64,000 nt of DNA, taken from the NCBI RefSeq assembly GCF_000717345.1, contig NZ_JNZA01000043.1, positions 52,119 to 116,118 of the forward strand, given 5' to 3'. Every line of letters begins with the position of its first letter. Positions within the stretch are counted from its first letter, which is position 1. Below are positions 1-8,661 of the stretch, one piece after another. Below the pieces are notes generated by a model, which saw only the letters and a list, made by a program, of their open reading frames with translations, had not been told where the DNA came from and did not search any database. Both the position numbers and the translations under genes were made by a program. This stretch comes from Streptomyces lydicus (GTDB lineage Bacteria; Actinomycetota; Actinomycetes; Streptomycetales; Streptomycetaceae).

Positions 1-612
1 CGACGGGGTATGGCCCGGCACCCGGACGAACGGGAGGTCGACGATGTCCGCCATGCGCACCCCCTCGTCCCGGGCGTCCGCGAGCGCGGAGGCCGCCGGC
101 ACCGCGACGACGCGCTGCTCCGTGGTGAGCACGTCCACGGCGATGCGCGGATCGTCCGGCGCCGGCCGTACGAAGGCGACATCGACCCGGTCCTCGGTCA
201 GCGCGGTGACGTGTTCGGTGAAATCCAGGATCCGCAGCTCGACGGGCACCTCGGGGCGGGCCCGGCGGAAGGCGTTGACCGCGGCGGGCGTCAGTTCCGC
301 CGAGCCGTGGCCCATGATGCCGACCCGCAGCGGGCGGGGAGCGTCCGGCCGCGGCTCCCGTACGACGTCGGCGAGGTCGTCCATCGCGGCGTTCGCGGCG
401 GCGAGCAGCGTGCGGGCGTGCCCCGCCAGCCGGGCCCCGGCGCGGGTGGGGGAGACCGGGTTGCGGTGCAGCAGCTGGGTGCCGAACTGGCTCTCCAACT
501 GCCGTATGTGCTGGGTGACCGCGGGCGGCGAGAGGAACAGCCGGGCGGCGGCCCGTTTGAAGTGCCCCTCCTCGACCACCGCCAGGAAGGACGACAGCAG
601 GCGCAGATCCAT
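1..612 (-). CDS. LysR-family transcriptional regulator (C-terminus off the left edge)
   Basis: The ATG at 612 opens a frame that stays open to base 1, so 204 codons are visible and the end of the gene lies outside the window. Residues 1-60 form the LysR winged-helix domain, with LSPPAVTQHIRQLES as the recognition region. The effector-binding domain starts near residue 90 (PLRVGIMGHGSAEL). It is divergent from an MFS exporter gene, with about 100 bp between the starts, the usual arrangement for a LysR protein controlling its neighbour. The effector is unknown. Confidence 0.9.
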   Translation of the reverse strand, partial: MDLRLLSSFLAVVEEGHFKRAAARLFLSPPAVTQHIRQLESQFGTQLLHRNPVSPTRAGARLAGHARTLLAAANAAMDDLADVVREPRPDAPRPLRVGIMGHGSAELTPAAVNAFRRARPEVPVELRILDFTEHVTALTEDRVDVAFVRPAPDDPRIAVDVLTTEQRVVAVPAASALADARDEGVRMADIVDLPFVRVPGHTPS

Positions 613-713
613 GCCGAGCACCCTACTGGCCCGCTCCCCACCGGCCGGAGCGGCGTTCAGGAATGCTGAACGCGTGCTGCGCCCGGCGGCCCCCGGCGCG
701 AAAACTGACCGCC

Positions 714-1991
714 ATGAGCACCACGACGAAGCGTCGCGGGCGGCCCGAAGCCCCCGTCACCGCCCGGACTTCCACCGCCACCTCCCCACCCCCGCGCCGG
801 TACGGGCCGCGGGTGGCCTGGACGATGACGGCCTCGGGCTGGAGCGCCAACCAGTTCTCCGCCCTGCTGGGCGCCTACCGCACCGAGACGGGACTGTCGC
901 AGTCCGCGGTGACCGGCCTCTTCGCGGTGTACGTCGTCGGCCTGATCCCCGGGCTGCTGGCCGGCGGCCCGCTCGCCGACCGCTACGGCCGCCGCCCGGT
1001 GACGCTCACCGCGCTGGGCCTCAACCTGCTGTCCACCTGCTTGCTGATGGCGGGCGCGGCAGCCCCCTGGTGCCTGCTGCCGGGGCGCTTCGTGACCGGC
1101 GTCGGCGCGGGCGCGCTGCTGGCCGCCGGCAGCGCCTGGGTCAAGGAGCTGTCCTCCCCGCCGTACGACCCGGACGGGGCGCCGGCCACTGCCGCGAAGC
1201 GGTCGGGGATGTTCGTCTCCGCGGGCTTCGCCTCCGGCGGCCTGGCCGCCGCACTGATCGCCCAGTGGGCGCCGGCCCCGATGGTGACCGCGTATCTGCC
1301 GCACCTCGCCCTGGCGGTCGGCGCGGGCGCGGCCGCGTACCGGGCTCCTGAATCACTGCCGGCGCGCGCCCGGCCCGGCGCGGCCGTACCGCCGACGGAC
1401 CCGGTCCCGTGGTCCCGTTTCCGGCGGACGATCCTGCCGTTGGCGCCCTGGGTCTTCGCCGCCCCGGCGATCGGTTTCGTCACCCTGCCCGGTCTGGTCG
1501 CCGGCGGGCTGACCGGCTGGCAGACCGTCTACGCCGGCGTCGCCACCGCCCTCGCACCGGGCTGCGGGCTGGCCGTCCAGCCACTGGCCCGCTTCCTGGC
1601 CGCCCGCCACCGCCTCGCCCGCGGCACAGCCGGACCCCTGACGATCGCGCTCGGGCTGGCGGTGGCCGCGACCGCCGCGGCCACCGCGCAGCCCTGGTGG
1701 GCACTGGCCGCCACCGCGATCCTCGGCGCGGGCTACGGCCTCACCCTCAGCTTCGCCCTCACCGAGGTCACCGCCCTCGCCCCGCGGACCGCCCTGGCCC
1801 GGCTGACCTCGTTGTTCTGGACCCTCGCCTATCTCGGCATGTTCGCCCCGTACGTCATCACCGCGCTGTCCACCGCCTTCGGGGCGCCGGCCCTGCTCCG
1901 GACGGGCGCGCTGCTGGCGGTGGGGTCCTGCGTCCTCTTCGGGTGGCTGAACCGGTCGCGGCGCGCCGTCACTCCGCGATCCCCCGGGTGA
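714..1991 (+). CDS. MFS transporter
   Basis: A 425-residue polytopic membrane protein with about 12 hydrophobic segments. The conserved MFS motif A is visible after the second segment (GPLADRYGRRPV). The first 30 residues are basic and cytoplasmic. An upstream in-frame ATG at 663 exists, but the ATG at 714 fits the family better. The gene is divergent from the LysR regulator, which probably controls it. Its 3' end overlaps the convergent peptidase gene by 23 bp. Substrate not predictable; drug or metabolite efflux is most common for this type. Confidence 0.88.
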   Translation: MSTTTKRRGRPEAPVTARTSTATSPPPRRYGPRVAWTMTASGWSANQFSALLGAYRTETGLSQSAVTGLFAVYVVGLIPGLLAGGPLADRYGRRPVTLTALGLNLLSTCLLMAGAAAPWCLLPGRFVTGVGAGALLAAGSAWVKELSSPPYDPDGAPATAAKRSGMFVSAGFASGGLAAALIAQWAPAPMVTAYLPHLALAVGAGAAAYRAPESLPARARPGAAVPPTDPVPWSRFRRTILPLAPWVFAAPAIGFVTLPGLVAGGLTGWQTVYAGVATALAPGCGLAVQPLARFLAARHRLARGTAGPLTIALGLAVAATAAATAQPWWALAATAILGAGYGLTLSFALTEVTALAPRTALARLTSLFWTLAYLGMFAPYVITALSTAFGAPALLRTGALLAVGSCVLFGWLNRSRRAVTPRSPG

Positions 1992-2793
1992 GCAGCACAA
2001 CGGCCACGAAGGTCCGGTACAGCCGGATCGGGTCGTCGTCCGTGACCCGGACGGTCAACTCGTCGGTGCGCTCCACCCGGTTGATCCACGTCGCCATCTC
2101 GGCCAGGTCCGCGTTGCGGAACCGGACGGTGAGGGTGGCCGGCAGCTCGATCGCGGGCGGGGCGGCGTGCGGCAGCCGCAGCACCGCCTCCCGGGCTGCC
2201 TCCGCGATCACCTCGCGTGCCTCCTCCGGGTGCAGGCTGTCCGCCGCGAAGCGTGACACCGAGTCCTTGACGACCGCCGCGCCGATGCCGGGACAGAACG
2301 GTGCGGCCTGCTCGGCCGTCGCCCGGTCGCCGGTGATCAGCACCACCGGCACACCGTGCCCGAGCGCCACCAGGGCGTTGACGCCGCTCTCGCCCGCTGA
2401 CACCCCGTTCAGCCGCACCCAGGCGATCGCCCGGGGGTTGTAGGTGTGCGACAGGGCGGACGCGGCGCCGTCCATCGAGCCGTGGTACGAGACGAAGAAG
2501 ACGCCGTCGAACGAGGCGTCCAGGCCCTGCATCATGTAGAGCGGTTTGTGCCGGCCGGACAGATAGCGGGCCCGGCCCGCGAGCCGGTCCGGCCGGAGGT
2601 TGGCCATCGCCCCGTGCGCGTCGTTGACCAGGAACGCGCCGGCACCGGCGGCCATGGCGCCTTCGATCGCCGCGTTCACCTCTGCCTGCAGCAGCTCGCA
2701 GAAGTACGCGTACCGGTCGCCGGACGCCCGGCACTGTTCCCAGTCGACCACCCCGGCGGTGCCCTCCATGTCGGAGGAGACGAAGATCTTCAT
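1969..2793 (-). CDS. M55-family D-aminopeptidase (DppA-like)
   Basis: A 274-residue cytoplasmic protein with the hallmark N-terminus of the M55 zinc peptidases, KIFVSSDMEGTAGV, whose Asp8 and Glu10 are metal ligands in the family. Other conserved stretches are NDAHGAMANL, YHGSMDG and LGHGVPVVLITGD. DppA proteins hydrolyse D-amino-acid-containing dipeptides and form ring-shaped decamers. It is the last gene of a three-gene operon: its ATG overlaps the stop of the isomerase-like gene by 4 bp, so translation is probably coupled. The real substrate may be something other than D-Ala dipeptides. Confidence 0.9.
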   Translation of the reverse strand: MKIFVSSDMEGTAGVVDWEQCRASGDRYAYFCELLQAEVNAAIEGAMAAGAGAFLVNDAHGAMANLRPDRLAGRARYLSGRHKPLYMMQGLDASFDGVFFVSYHGSMDGAASALSHTYNPRAIAWVRLNGVSAGESGVNALVALGHGVPVVLITGDRATAEQAAPFCPGIGAAVVKDSVSRFAADSLHPEEAREVIAEAAREAVLRLPHAAPPAIELPATLTVRFRNADLAEMATWINRVERTDELTVRVTDDDPIRLYRTFVAVVLLTRGIAE

Positions 2794-3161
2794 CGTCCGT
2801 CCACCGCCACGTACTTCGCGTACGCCGCGCTCAGCTCCCGTACGTCCACCGACGCATGGACCGCGACGCCGGATGCCGAAGCGGTGTGACGGCGCACGAG
2901 CTGCAGGACCGCCGCGCTCAGCGCCGACCTGGCCTGCGGCGTCCGGCCCGGAAGGATCTCCAACTCGACATGGATCAGCGCCTGTTGGTGGTCACCGTGC
3001 GCGATGACGACCTCCTCGGCGCACCGGAAGCGGGTCTTGCAGGTCTCGACGGTGATGCCGTCGACCGTACGGGCGGCCAGCGCGTGCAGTTCGAGGGCGA
3101 AGCGGCGGCGATCGAGGACCTCCTGAAGCGCCCGGTCGTACTCGACGATGATGTGCGGCAT
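2790..3161 (-). CDS. 5-carboxymethyl-2-hydroxymuconate isomerase-like tautomerase
   Basis: A 123-residue protein starting PHIIVEYDRAL after the initiator Met; the exposed Pro is the catalytic base in this tautomerase family (HpaF/CHMI type). Length and the CAEEVVIAHGDHQQALIHVELEIL segment fit the family. A good AGGAG site precedes the ATG at 3161. It lies 11 bp after the prephenate dehydrogenase stop and overlaps the peptidase start by 4 bp. No other homoprotocatechuate-pathway genes are present, so the true substrate is uncertain. Confidence 0.82.
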   Translation of the reverse strand: MPHIIVEYDRALQEVLDRRRFALELHALAARTVDGITVETCKTRFRCAEEVVIAHGDHQQALIHVELEILPGRTPQARSALSAAVLQLVRRHTASASGVAVHASVDVRELSAAYAKYVAVDGR

Positions 3162-3172
3162 GTGCGTGCTCC

Positions 3173-4303
3173 TCAGTGGGACTCGGTCGGGTGAGCGGGC
3201 GGCCGGCGGCGGACCGACCAACCCCGGCTGCGCAGGACTTCGGCAAGCGGATCGGCGGCGTCCGGGGCCACCAGGAGTACGACCGCGCCACCGGGTGGAG
3301 CCGGGGCGTCCGCCCCGTCCGGCAGGACCACGTCCTCCAGTTCCAGCCGCGCCGCGTCCACGTCCCCGAGCAGCCGCGCCAGTTCCCGGTCCCGGTCCGC
3401 GCCGACGGTCACCGAGAGCACGGCGGTCGGTTGCGCCGAGGGCCCGCCGTGCGGAGCCGCGACCCGGGTCCGGCCCTCGGCGCCGCGGCGCAGCAATCGG
3501 GTCAGCTCCGCCAGTGCCTCGCCCTGCGGCCGCGGATCGTCCCCGGCCAGGCGGGCCAGCGCGGCGGCCGCGGTCTGCAGGTCCGCGCCCAGCTCGGCGA
3601 GCAGCGGACCGACGGCGGCGGCGTTGGCGGCGAGGATGTCCGCCCACAGATCCGGCTCGCCGGCCGCGGCCCGGCTGACGTCCCGCATGCCACGGCCGGC
3701 GAGCCGCACCGCGTGGTCCGTGCCCTCCAGCAGCCGGGCCGCGGTCAGGCTCGCCATCAGACGGGGCAGATGGGAGGCCAGCGCCACCGCCCGGTCGTGC
3801 TCGGACGGCTCCAGCAGCACCGGCACCGCGTTGCACAGCGAGACGAGTTCCAGGGCGCGGTTCAGGGCGAGTTCACCGGTCTCCGGGGTGGGCGTGAGCA
3901 CCCAGGGATGGTCCTCGAAGAGATCGGCGCGGGCCGCGAGCGGACCGGAGCGCTCCCGGCCCGCCAGCGGGTGCCCGCCCACCAGGCTGGTGGTGTCACA
4001 TCCGAGCGCCAGGCACTGGGCGTGCACCAGCTCCTTGACGCTCGCCACGTCCGTGTACGTCCGGGCCAGCTCGGCCTTCTGATGGTCCGCCAGGGCCCTG
4101 GCGGTGTGCGACGGCGGGACGGCGATGACCGCGATGTCCGCCGGCGCCGAGGGTAAGCCGGGTATTCCCGCACCACGGGCGGCGGCGATCCGTAGCCGGT
4201 CCGGGTCGCGGTCGATCAGGTGGGTGGTCACTCCCCGTTCGGTCAGGGCAAGGGCGATGGACGTACCGATGAGACCGGTGCCGACGACTGCAGCGCTGTG
4301 CAA
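3173..4303 (-). CDS. tyrA: prephenate dehydrogenase
   Basis: A 376-residue protein. Residues 3-30 carry a Rossmann NAD(P) motif (VVGTGLIGTSIALAL). The catalytic region contains ADIAVIAVPPS and GGHPLAGRERSGP, both typical of TyrA, and the C-terminal 80 residues could be an ACT-type regulatory domain. The enzyme converts prephenate to 4-hydroxyphenylpyruvate. The start chosen is TTG at 4303, preceded by GAGGAG at 7 nt; there is no ATG or GTG in that position. It heads an operon with a muconate isomerase-like gene and an M55 peptidase, an unusual partnership suggesting a specialised rather than housekeeping role. Confidence 0.88.
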   Translation of the reverse strand: MHSAAVVGTGLIGTSIALALTERGVTTHLIDRDPDRLRIAAARGAGIPGLPSAPADIAVIAVPPSHTARALADHQKAELARTYTDVASVKELVHAQCLALGCDTTSLVGGHPLAGRERSGPLAARADLFEDHPWVLTPTPETGELALNRALELVSLCNAVPVLLEPSEHDRAVALASHLPRLMASLTAARLLEGTDHAVRLAGRGMRDVSRAAAGEPDLWADILAANAAAVGPLLAELGADLQTAAAALARLAGDDPRPQGEALAELTRLLRRGAEGRTRVAAPHGGPSAQPTAVLSVTVGADRDRELARLLGDVDAARLELEDVVLPDGADAPAPPGGAVVLLVAPDAADPLAEVLRSRGWSVRRRPPAHPTESH

Positions 4304-4644
4304 GGGGATGCTCCTCGAAGGGGGACGGTGCGCCGCCGGCCGGCCGGGGGACTGCGCCGTCCCCCGTCGGTCGGCGGCTCGTTCGACGGGTGCCAGCCGT
4401 GCGCCCGATGGAACTCCACCTTGTCGGCGCCGGGCAAGGGGGCCTGCTCGGCGCCGGAGGGACAGCCGGCCCGCGGCCGCCGGGCCCGCGCGCCTCCGAC
4501 GCCTGGTCACCGGCCGTCCGGTGACCAACGGCACACGTACTGATCAGTAGTGTTACCGCGGCGCACGGGCCTAAAGTGAGGCCGGATGGCGCCGCCGGAC
4601 ACCGGCGGCTGCCCCGCACCCCTCGATCCGACCAGGGAGACTGC
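4304..4644 (+). promoter_or_regulatory. Divergent intergenic region with two palindromes
   Basis: This 341-bp gap separates tyrA (leftward) from the CoA-lyase operon (rightward) and holds no convincing gene. A perfect 10-bp dyad with a 4-nt centre spans 4504-4527 (arms TGGTCACCGG and CCGGTGACCA). A second perfect palindrome, ACTGATCAGT, lies at 4539-4548. Both sit about 95-140 bp upstream of the lyase start and are good operator candidates. The cognate regulator is not identified; the nearby LysR protein is one possibility. Confidence 0.45.
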
Positions 4645-5718
4645 ATGCGCTCTCCGAAGGACTTCTTCCGCCCGCTGGCCGTCGGCGCGCCGACACCCGT
4701 GCGCGAAGTACCTTTCCGGCCGTCCCGGATGATCCACTTCTTCGACCCGGGCAACGAGAAGATGGCGGCCAAGGTGCCGGCCATCGCCCCCACCGTGGAC
4801 GTACTGCTCGGCAATCTGGAGGACGCCGTCGCAGCCGACCGCAAGGAGGCCGCCAGGTCGGGCCTGGTGAAGATCGCCAAGGCCACGGACTTCGGCGACA
4901 CGCAGCTGTGGACCCGGATCAACAGCCTCGACTCGCCCTGGGCGTTGGACGACCTGCTGACGCTGGTCACCGAGATCGGCGACAAGCTCGACGTGATCAT
5001 GGTGCCCAAGGTGGAGGGCGCCGAGGACATCCACTACGTCGACCGGCTGCTCGCCCAGCTGGAGGCCAAGGCGCAGATCCAGCGGCCGATCCTGGTGCAC
5101 GCCATCCTGGAGACCGCCACCGGCGTCGCCAACGTCGAGGAGATCGCCGGCGCCAGCCCCCGGATGCAGGGCATCTCGCTCGGCCCCGCCGACCTCGCCG
5201 CCAGCCGCCGGATGAAGACCACCCGCGTGGGCGGCGGACACCCCGGATACCTCGTGCGGGAGGACCCGCACGGCCCCGACGGCGCGGCGCCGCGGGCCAC
5301 CTTCCAGCAGGACCTGTGGCACTACACCCTCGCGCGGATGGTGGACGCCTGCGCGGCGCACGGCATCCTGCCGTTCTACGGGCCGTTCGGTGACATCAAG
5401 GACACCACCGCCTGCGAGGACCAGTTCCGCAACGCCTTCCTGCTCGGCTGCGTCGGCGCCTGGAGCCTGCACCCGGTGCAGATCGACATCGCCAAGCGGG
5501 TGTTCTCGCCCGCCCCGGCCGATGTCGCCTGGGCCCGCAAGGTCATCGAGGCCATGGGCGACGGCACCGGAGCGGTGATGATCGACGGCAAGATGCAGGA
5601 CGACGCCACGTACAAGCAGTGCCAGGTGGTCGTCCAGCTCGCGGAGGCCCTCGCCGCCCGCGACCCCGAGCTGCGCGACGCCTACGCAGCGGCCGAGTCC
5701 CGGCAGAACAAGGAGTAA
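4645..5718 (+). CDS. HpcH/HpaI (CitE-like) CoA-ester lyase, malyl-CoA lyase type
   Basis: A 357-residue TIM-barrel lyase. Conserved elements are [36 protein letters not shown] and [11 protein letters not shown], which supply the Mg2+ ligands (Glu, Asp) and CoA-binding residues in CitE/Mcl proteins. Such enzymes cleave or form malyl-CoA, beta-methylmalyl-CoA or citramalyl-CoA. The ATG at 4645 follows AGGGAG. The next gene encodes a second family member only 5 bp downstream. The pair may act in C2/C3 acyl-CoA assimilation, such as an ethylmalonyl-CoA-type route; the exact substrate cannot be read from sequence. Confidence 0.88.
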   Translation: MRSPKDFFRPLAVGAPTPVREVPFRPSRMIHFFDPGNEKMAAKVPAIAPTVDVLLGNLEDAVAADRKEAARSGLVKIAKATDFGDTQLWTRINSLDSPWALDDLLTLVTEIGDKLDVIMVPKVEGAEDIHYVDRLLAQLEAKAQIQRPILVHAILETATGVANVEEIAGASPRMQGISLGPADLAASRRMKTTRVGGGHPGYLVREDPHGPDGAAPRATFQQDLWHYTLARMVDACAAHGILPFYGPFGDIKDTTACEDQFRNAFLLGCVGAWSLHPVQIDIAKRVFSPAPADVAWARKVIEAMGDGTGAVMIDGKMQDDATYKQCQVVVQLAEALAARDPELRDAYAAAESRQNKE

Positions 5719-5723
5719 GACCC

Positions 5724-6596
5724 ATGTCCGACGCGACCCTGCGGCCGCGCCGCTCCGTGCTCTACATGCCCGGTGCCAACGAACGCGCCCTGGAGAAGGC
5801 CAAGTCCCTCCCCACCGACGCACTGATCCTCGACCTGGAGGACGCCGTCGCCCCCGACGCCAAGGCCGACGCCCGCAAGCGCGTCGCGGCCGCCGCGGCC
5901 TCCGGGGAGTACGGCTACCGCGAGGTGACGATCCGGGTCAACGCGCCGGGCACCGCCTGGCACGCCGACGACCTGCGGGCCGCCGCCGAGGCGGGTCCGG
6001 ACGCGGTCGTCGTGCCCAAGGTGGAGTCCGCCGACACCGTGCGCGAGGTCGAACGCGCCCTGGAGGCGGCCGGCGCCCCGGACCGTACGGCCATCTGGGC
6101 GATGGTCGAGACGCCGCGCGCGATGCTGGACGCGCGGGCGGTGGCCGCCGCCAGCGAACGGCTGACCGTGCTGGTGATGGGCACCAACGACCTGGCCAAG
6201 GAACTGCACGCGGAGCACGTCCCCGGCCGGGCCCCGCTGCTCACCGGACTGTCGCTGGCGCTCCTGGGCGCCCGCGACGCCGGCAAGGTGATCCTGGACG
6301 GCGTCTACAACGACGTGAAGGACCCCGAGGGGTTCGAGGCGGAATGCGTCCAGGGGCGGCAGTTCGGGTTCGACGGCAAGACGCTCATCCACCCGTCGCA
6401 GGTCGAACCCTGCAACCGGGTCTTCGCGCCGTCGGCCGACCAGATCGAGCGTTCCCGCCGGATCATCGAGGCTTTCGACGAGGCCACCCGTGAGGGGCGC
6501 GGAGTCGTCACCGTCGACGGCCGGCTGATCGAGAATCTGCACGTCGAGGACGCCCGCCGGATCCTCGCCCTGGCCGAGGCGGTCGCCGGCCGGTGA
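5724..6596 (+). CDS. Second CitE-like CoA-ester lyase / thioesterase
   Basis: A 290-residue member of the HpcH/HpaI superfamily, shorter than its upstream partner and of the CitE type. Key motifs are LILDLEDAVAPDAK, VVPKVESADTV, WAMVETPRAML, VMGTNDLAKEL and DGKTLIHPSQVE. The AAGGAG ribosome site overlaps the end of the upstream gene and the start is 5 bp beyond that stop, so the two are translationally coupled. In malyl-CoA systems a second CitE-like protein can be a malyl-CoA thioesterase, which would complement the first lyase; this is inference. Confidence 0.88.
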   Translation: MSDATLRPRRSVLYMPGANERALEKAKSLPTDALILDLEDAVAPDAKADARKRVAAAAASGEYGYREVTIRVNAPGTAWHADDLRAAAEAGPDAVVVPKVESADTVREVERALEAAGAPDRTAIWAMVETPRAMLDARAVAAASERLTVLVMGTNDLAKELHAEHVPGRAPLLTGLSLALLGARDAGKVILDGVYNDVKDPEGFEAECVQGRQFGFDGKTLIHPSQVEPCNRVFAPSADQIERSRRIIEAFDEATREGRGVVTVDGRLIENLHVEDARRILALAEAVAGR

Positions 6597-6694
6597 GCCA
6601 CCGGCACTGACCCGGCGTCACAGGCGCATGCCGTGACGCGTGATGTGTGACGCCTGGTGCGTGAATGCCTGGTGATGCCTGATGCCTGATGCGT

Positions 6695-6728
6695 GATGCC
6701 TGGTGCGGAGACCCCCGCACCAGGCATC
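6695..6728 (+). terminator. Hairpin terminator after the CoA-lyase operon
   Basis: A perfect 14-bp stem (6695-6708 with 6715-6728, arm GATGCCTGGTGCGG) with a 6-nt loop lies 98 bp after the second lyase. The left arm is the last copy in a short run of degenerate repeats built on TGATGCC and CCTGGTGCG between about 6630 and 6708. No U-tract follows, as is common in Streptomyces. It lies between the rightward lyase operon and the leftward tautomerase remnant. Confidence 0.6.
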
Positions 6729-6749
6729 CGCCGTTTCCGGAGCGCCTAG

Positions 6750-6888
6750 GGGCTGTCGTTTGGATCATGCCGGGCTCGCGGGGTCTGGCAGCGCACCTCG
6801 CCGCGTTGTCGTCGGTCGCCAGGGCTCCGCCCTGACTCCCTCCTCCGCCTTGCGATGCACGGCACCAGACCCCGCTCCCTGATCCGGC
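6750..6888. repeat. Putative dispersed intergenic repeat replacing a gene 3' end
   Basis: This segment begins GGGGCTGTCGTTTGGATCAT and runs to the point where the tautomerase homology stops. It resembles, from memory, a repeat-like segment found between genes in other Streptomyces, but this could not be checked. It encodes nothing recognisable. Its edge coincides with the loss of the C-terminal half of the neighbouring tautomerase gene, so an insertion or recombination at this site is the simplest explanation. Confidence 0.35.
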
Positions 6889-7128
6889 CTCGGGCGTGCG
6901 GCCGGAGCGCATCGTGATCGCGACGAACACCAGGCCGTCGTCGCGCTGGATGCCGAAGTAGTTGTCGTAGCGCAGCGTGCTGCGGGCGCCGTCGTGACCC
7001 ACCAGCACCTGGAACCGGTCGTCGGGCGGGAAGCCGATCGTTTCCACCAGGGCGTCGTGCACGGCGCGGCCGAGGGCGTCGAGCCGGGCGCTGTCGGTCC
7101 CCAGCGCGTCGATACGGACAAACGGCAT
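6889..7128 (-). pseudogene. Truncated tautomerase-family gene
   Basis: The ATG at 7128, with GGAAGGAG upstream, opens a protein starting PFVRIDALGTD, the N-terminus of small tautomerases with catalytic Pro1. Family similarity continues through GLVFVAITMRSGRTPE (about residue 80) and then ends abruptly. The frame stays open for over 100 more codons of low-complexity, unrelated sequence to 6508. Intact relatives are about 130 residues, so the C-terminal third is lost. Probably a non-functional remnant. Confidence 0.65.
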
Positions 7129-7175
7129 GGCAGCGGTTCTCCTTCCGGAGGGGCGTTCCCTCTCTCCTGTGATCG

Positions 7176-7191
7176 TACATACTAGTAGGTA
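7176..7191. promoter_or_regulatory. TetR-type operator-like palindrome
   Basis: The 16-bp sequence TACATACTAGTAGGTA is a near-perfect palindrome (7 of 8 pairs) centred on ACTAGT, the form of many TetR-family operators. It lies 48 bp upstream of the tautomerase remnant and probably overlaps its promoter. No TetR gene is nearby, so the repressor may be elsewhere or may have been lost with the rearrangement that truncated the tautomerase. Confidence 0.5.
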
Positions 7192-7266
7192 CAGAAGTCG
7201 CCGGGGTTGCCGTGAGCGGCCGGAGTCCCCGCGCCACACTGCGAGTTGCTCTCGCCGGGCGGCGTC

Positions 7267-8514
7267 CTAGGACGGATCCACCGTGAGCGTCTCGGAAGGA
7301 ATGTCGCCGCGGCCGATCCGCAGCCGGCTGCGGAGCTTGGCCACCACGGAGTACTTTCCGCGCTGCTCGCGCCCCTGCCGGTTGAGTTCCTCCACCAGTC
7401 GTTCGGAGCGCTTCTCGACGTCCAGCTCGTCCAGGATCCGGTCGACCTCCGCCAGCAGCGCGCCGTGCAGCTGCCACTCTCGGGGATGCTGCTGCACGCC
7501 GTCGAGCAGCAGGTGCGCCACCACCTCGCGGCTCTCCCGGCTGGCGGCCAGCTCCCGGACGAGCTGACTCTCCGCCTCCTCGGCATTGGCGCTGACCTGC
7601 GTGGTGATGAGGACGGCGAAACTCTCCACGGCGCGGGCCATATGGCCGAACAGCTCCCGCAGCGCGCTGGCGATGTTCTCGGAGAAGAGCGGCTCGTCCG
7701 TCCGCGCCTTGGCGAGGTCGGTCAGTGTGCGGCAGACCGTACGGATCACCACCGCCGAGATCTCCAGGGTGTCCAGCCCGGTGCGCAGCACGACGCGGGA
7801 GAGCAGCCCCTCCTTGACGCGGGGGTTGAGCCGGAGGCTGTCCTCGGCCTGCCGCAGCGCCGCATCCACCTCCACCACGTCGTGGTCCAGCCGCCGTGCC
7901 TCGTGCAGCCGTTCCGCGGCCTCCGCCACGGTGGTATGGCCGGTCACCTCGGCGCCGAGCTTCAGCAGCAGGTCCCGCATCCGGCGGGCGAGGGCCTCGA
8001 TGGCCTCACTGGCGGGCTGCACCCATACGGGCGGCACGAACAGCATGTTGAAGAGCAGTCCGACGACCGCCCCGATCAGCGTCTCCAGCACCCGGTCCCA
8101 GGCCGTCGCAGCCACCCGCGTCGTCGTCACCCCCAGCACCAGCATCGCGCTGATCGCCACCTCGGGGACGAACTCGCCGGCCTTGACGAAGCGCCCGATG
8201 ACCAGCGACGCCAGGATGATCAGCCCCAGGCTCCACCAGGTCAGCCCCACCAGGGAGCTGAAACCGATGGCGATGACCACGCCCACCACCACGGCGTTCA
8301 CCCTGCGCACGCTGGTGGTCAGGGTCGTGTACAGCGTGACCTGCACGACGAGCAGGGCGGTCAGCGGTGCGGTCAGCGGCGCCGGTTCGCTGCTCAGGGC
8401 CAGTGCGACGACGTACGAGATCACCGCGGCAATGGTCGAGCGGAAGGTCTGCGCGACCACGGGCTCGGTGTGCCGCCGGACGAGATCCAGCAGGGGATCG
8501 GTAACTTCTCGCAC
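7267..8514 (-). CDS. FUSC / aromatic acid exporter-like membrane protein
   Basis: A 415-residue protein. Residues 20-170 hold about five or six hydrophobic segments (VISYVVALALS, PLTALLVVQVTLYTTLTT, VGVVIAIGFSSLVGLTW, AISAMLVLGV, LIGAVVGLLFNMLFVPP). The rest is a long helical cytoplasmic region. This matches the ArAE/DUF939 family of putative aromatic-acid exporters. The GTG at 8514 was chosen because GGAAGGAG lies 7 nt upstream; ATGs farther upstream lack a site. It is divergent from the lipoprotein gene at 8662. Substrate unknown. Confidence 0.82.
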   Translation of the reverse strand: MREVTDPLLDLVRRHTEPVVAQTFRSTIAAVISYVVALALSSEPAPLTAPLTALLVVQVTLYTTLTTSVRRVNAVVVGVVIAIGFSSLVGLTWWSLGLIILASLVIGRFVKAGEFVPEVAISAMLVLGVTTTRVAATAWDRVLETLIGAVVGLLFNMLFVPPVWVQPASEAIEALARRMRDLLLKLGAEVTGHTTVAEAAERLHEARRLDHDVVEVDAALRQAEDSLRLNPRVKEGLLSRVVLRTGLDTLEISAVVIRTVCRTLTDLAKARTDEPLFSENIASALRELFGHMARAVESFAVLITTQVSANAEEAESQLVRELAASRESREVVAHLLLDGVQQHPREWQLHGALLAEVDRILDELDVEKRSERLVEELNRQGREQRGKYSVVAKLRSRLRIGRGDIPSETLTVDPS

Positions 8515-8661
8515 CTTTTGTCTCCTTCCCACCTTTCGCATCAGGGGCAACATCGACGGCCGCCATACCCGCATTCGGGTGCCTCGGGTCGTCCGCCGGC
8601 GCGCCCGACCGCACGATCGATCTGACGGCAGAACGGGCGGCGGGTGCGTGGGAGCGGTGCG

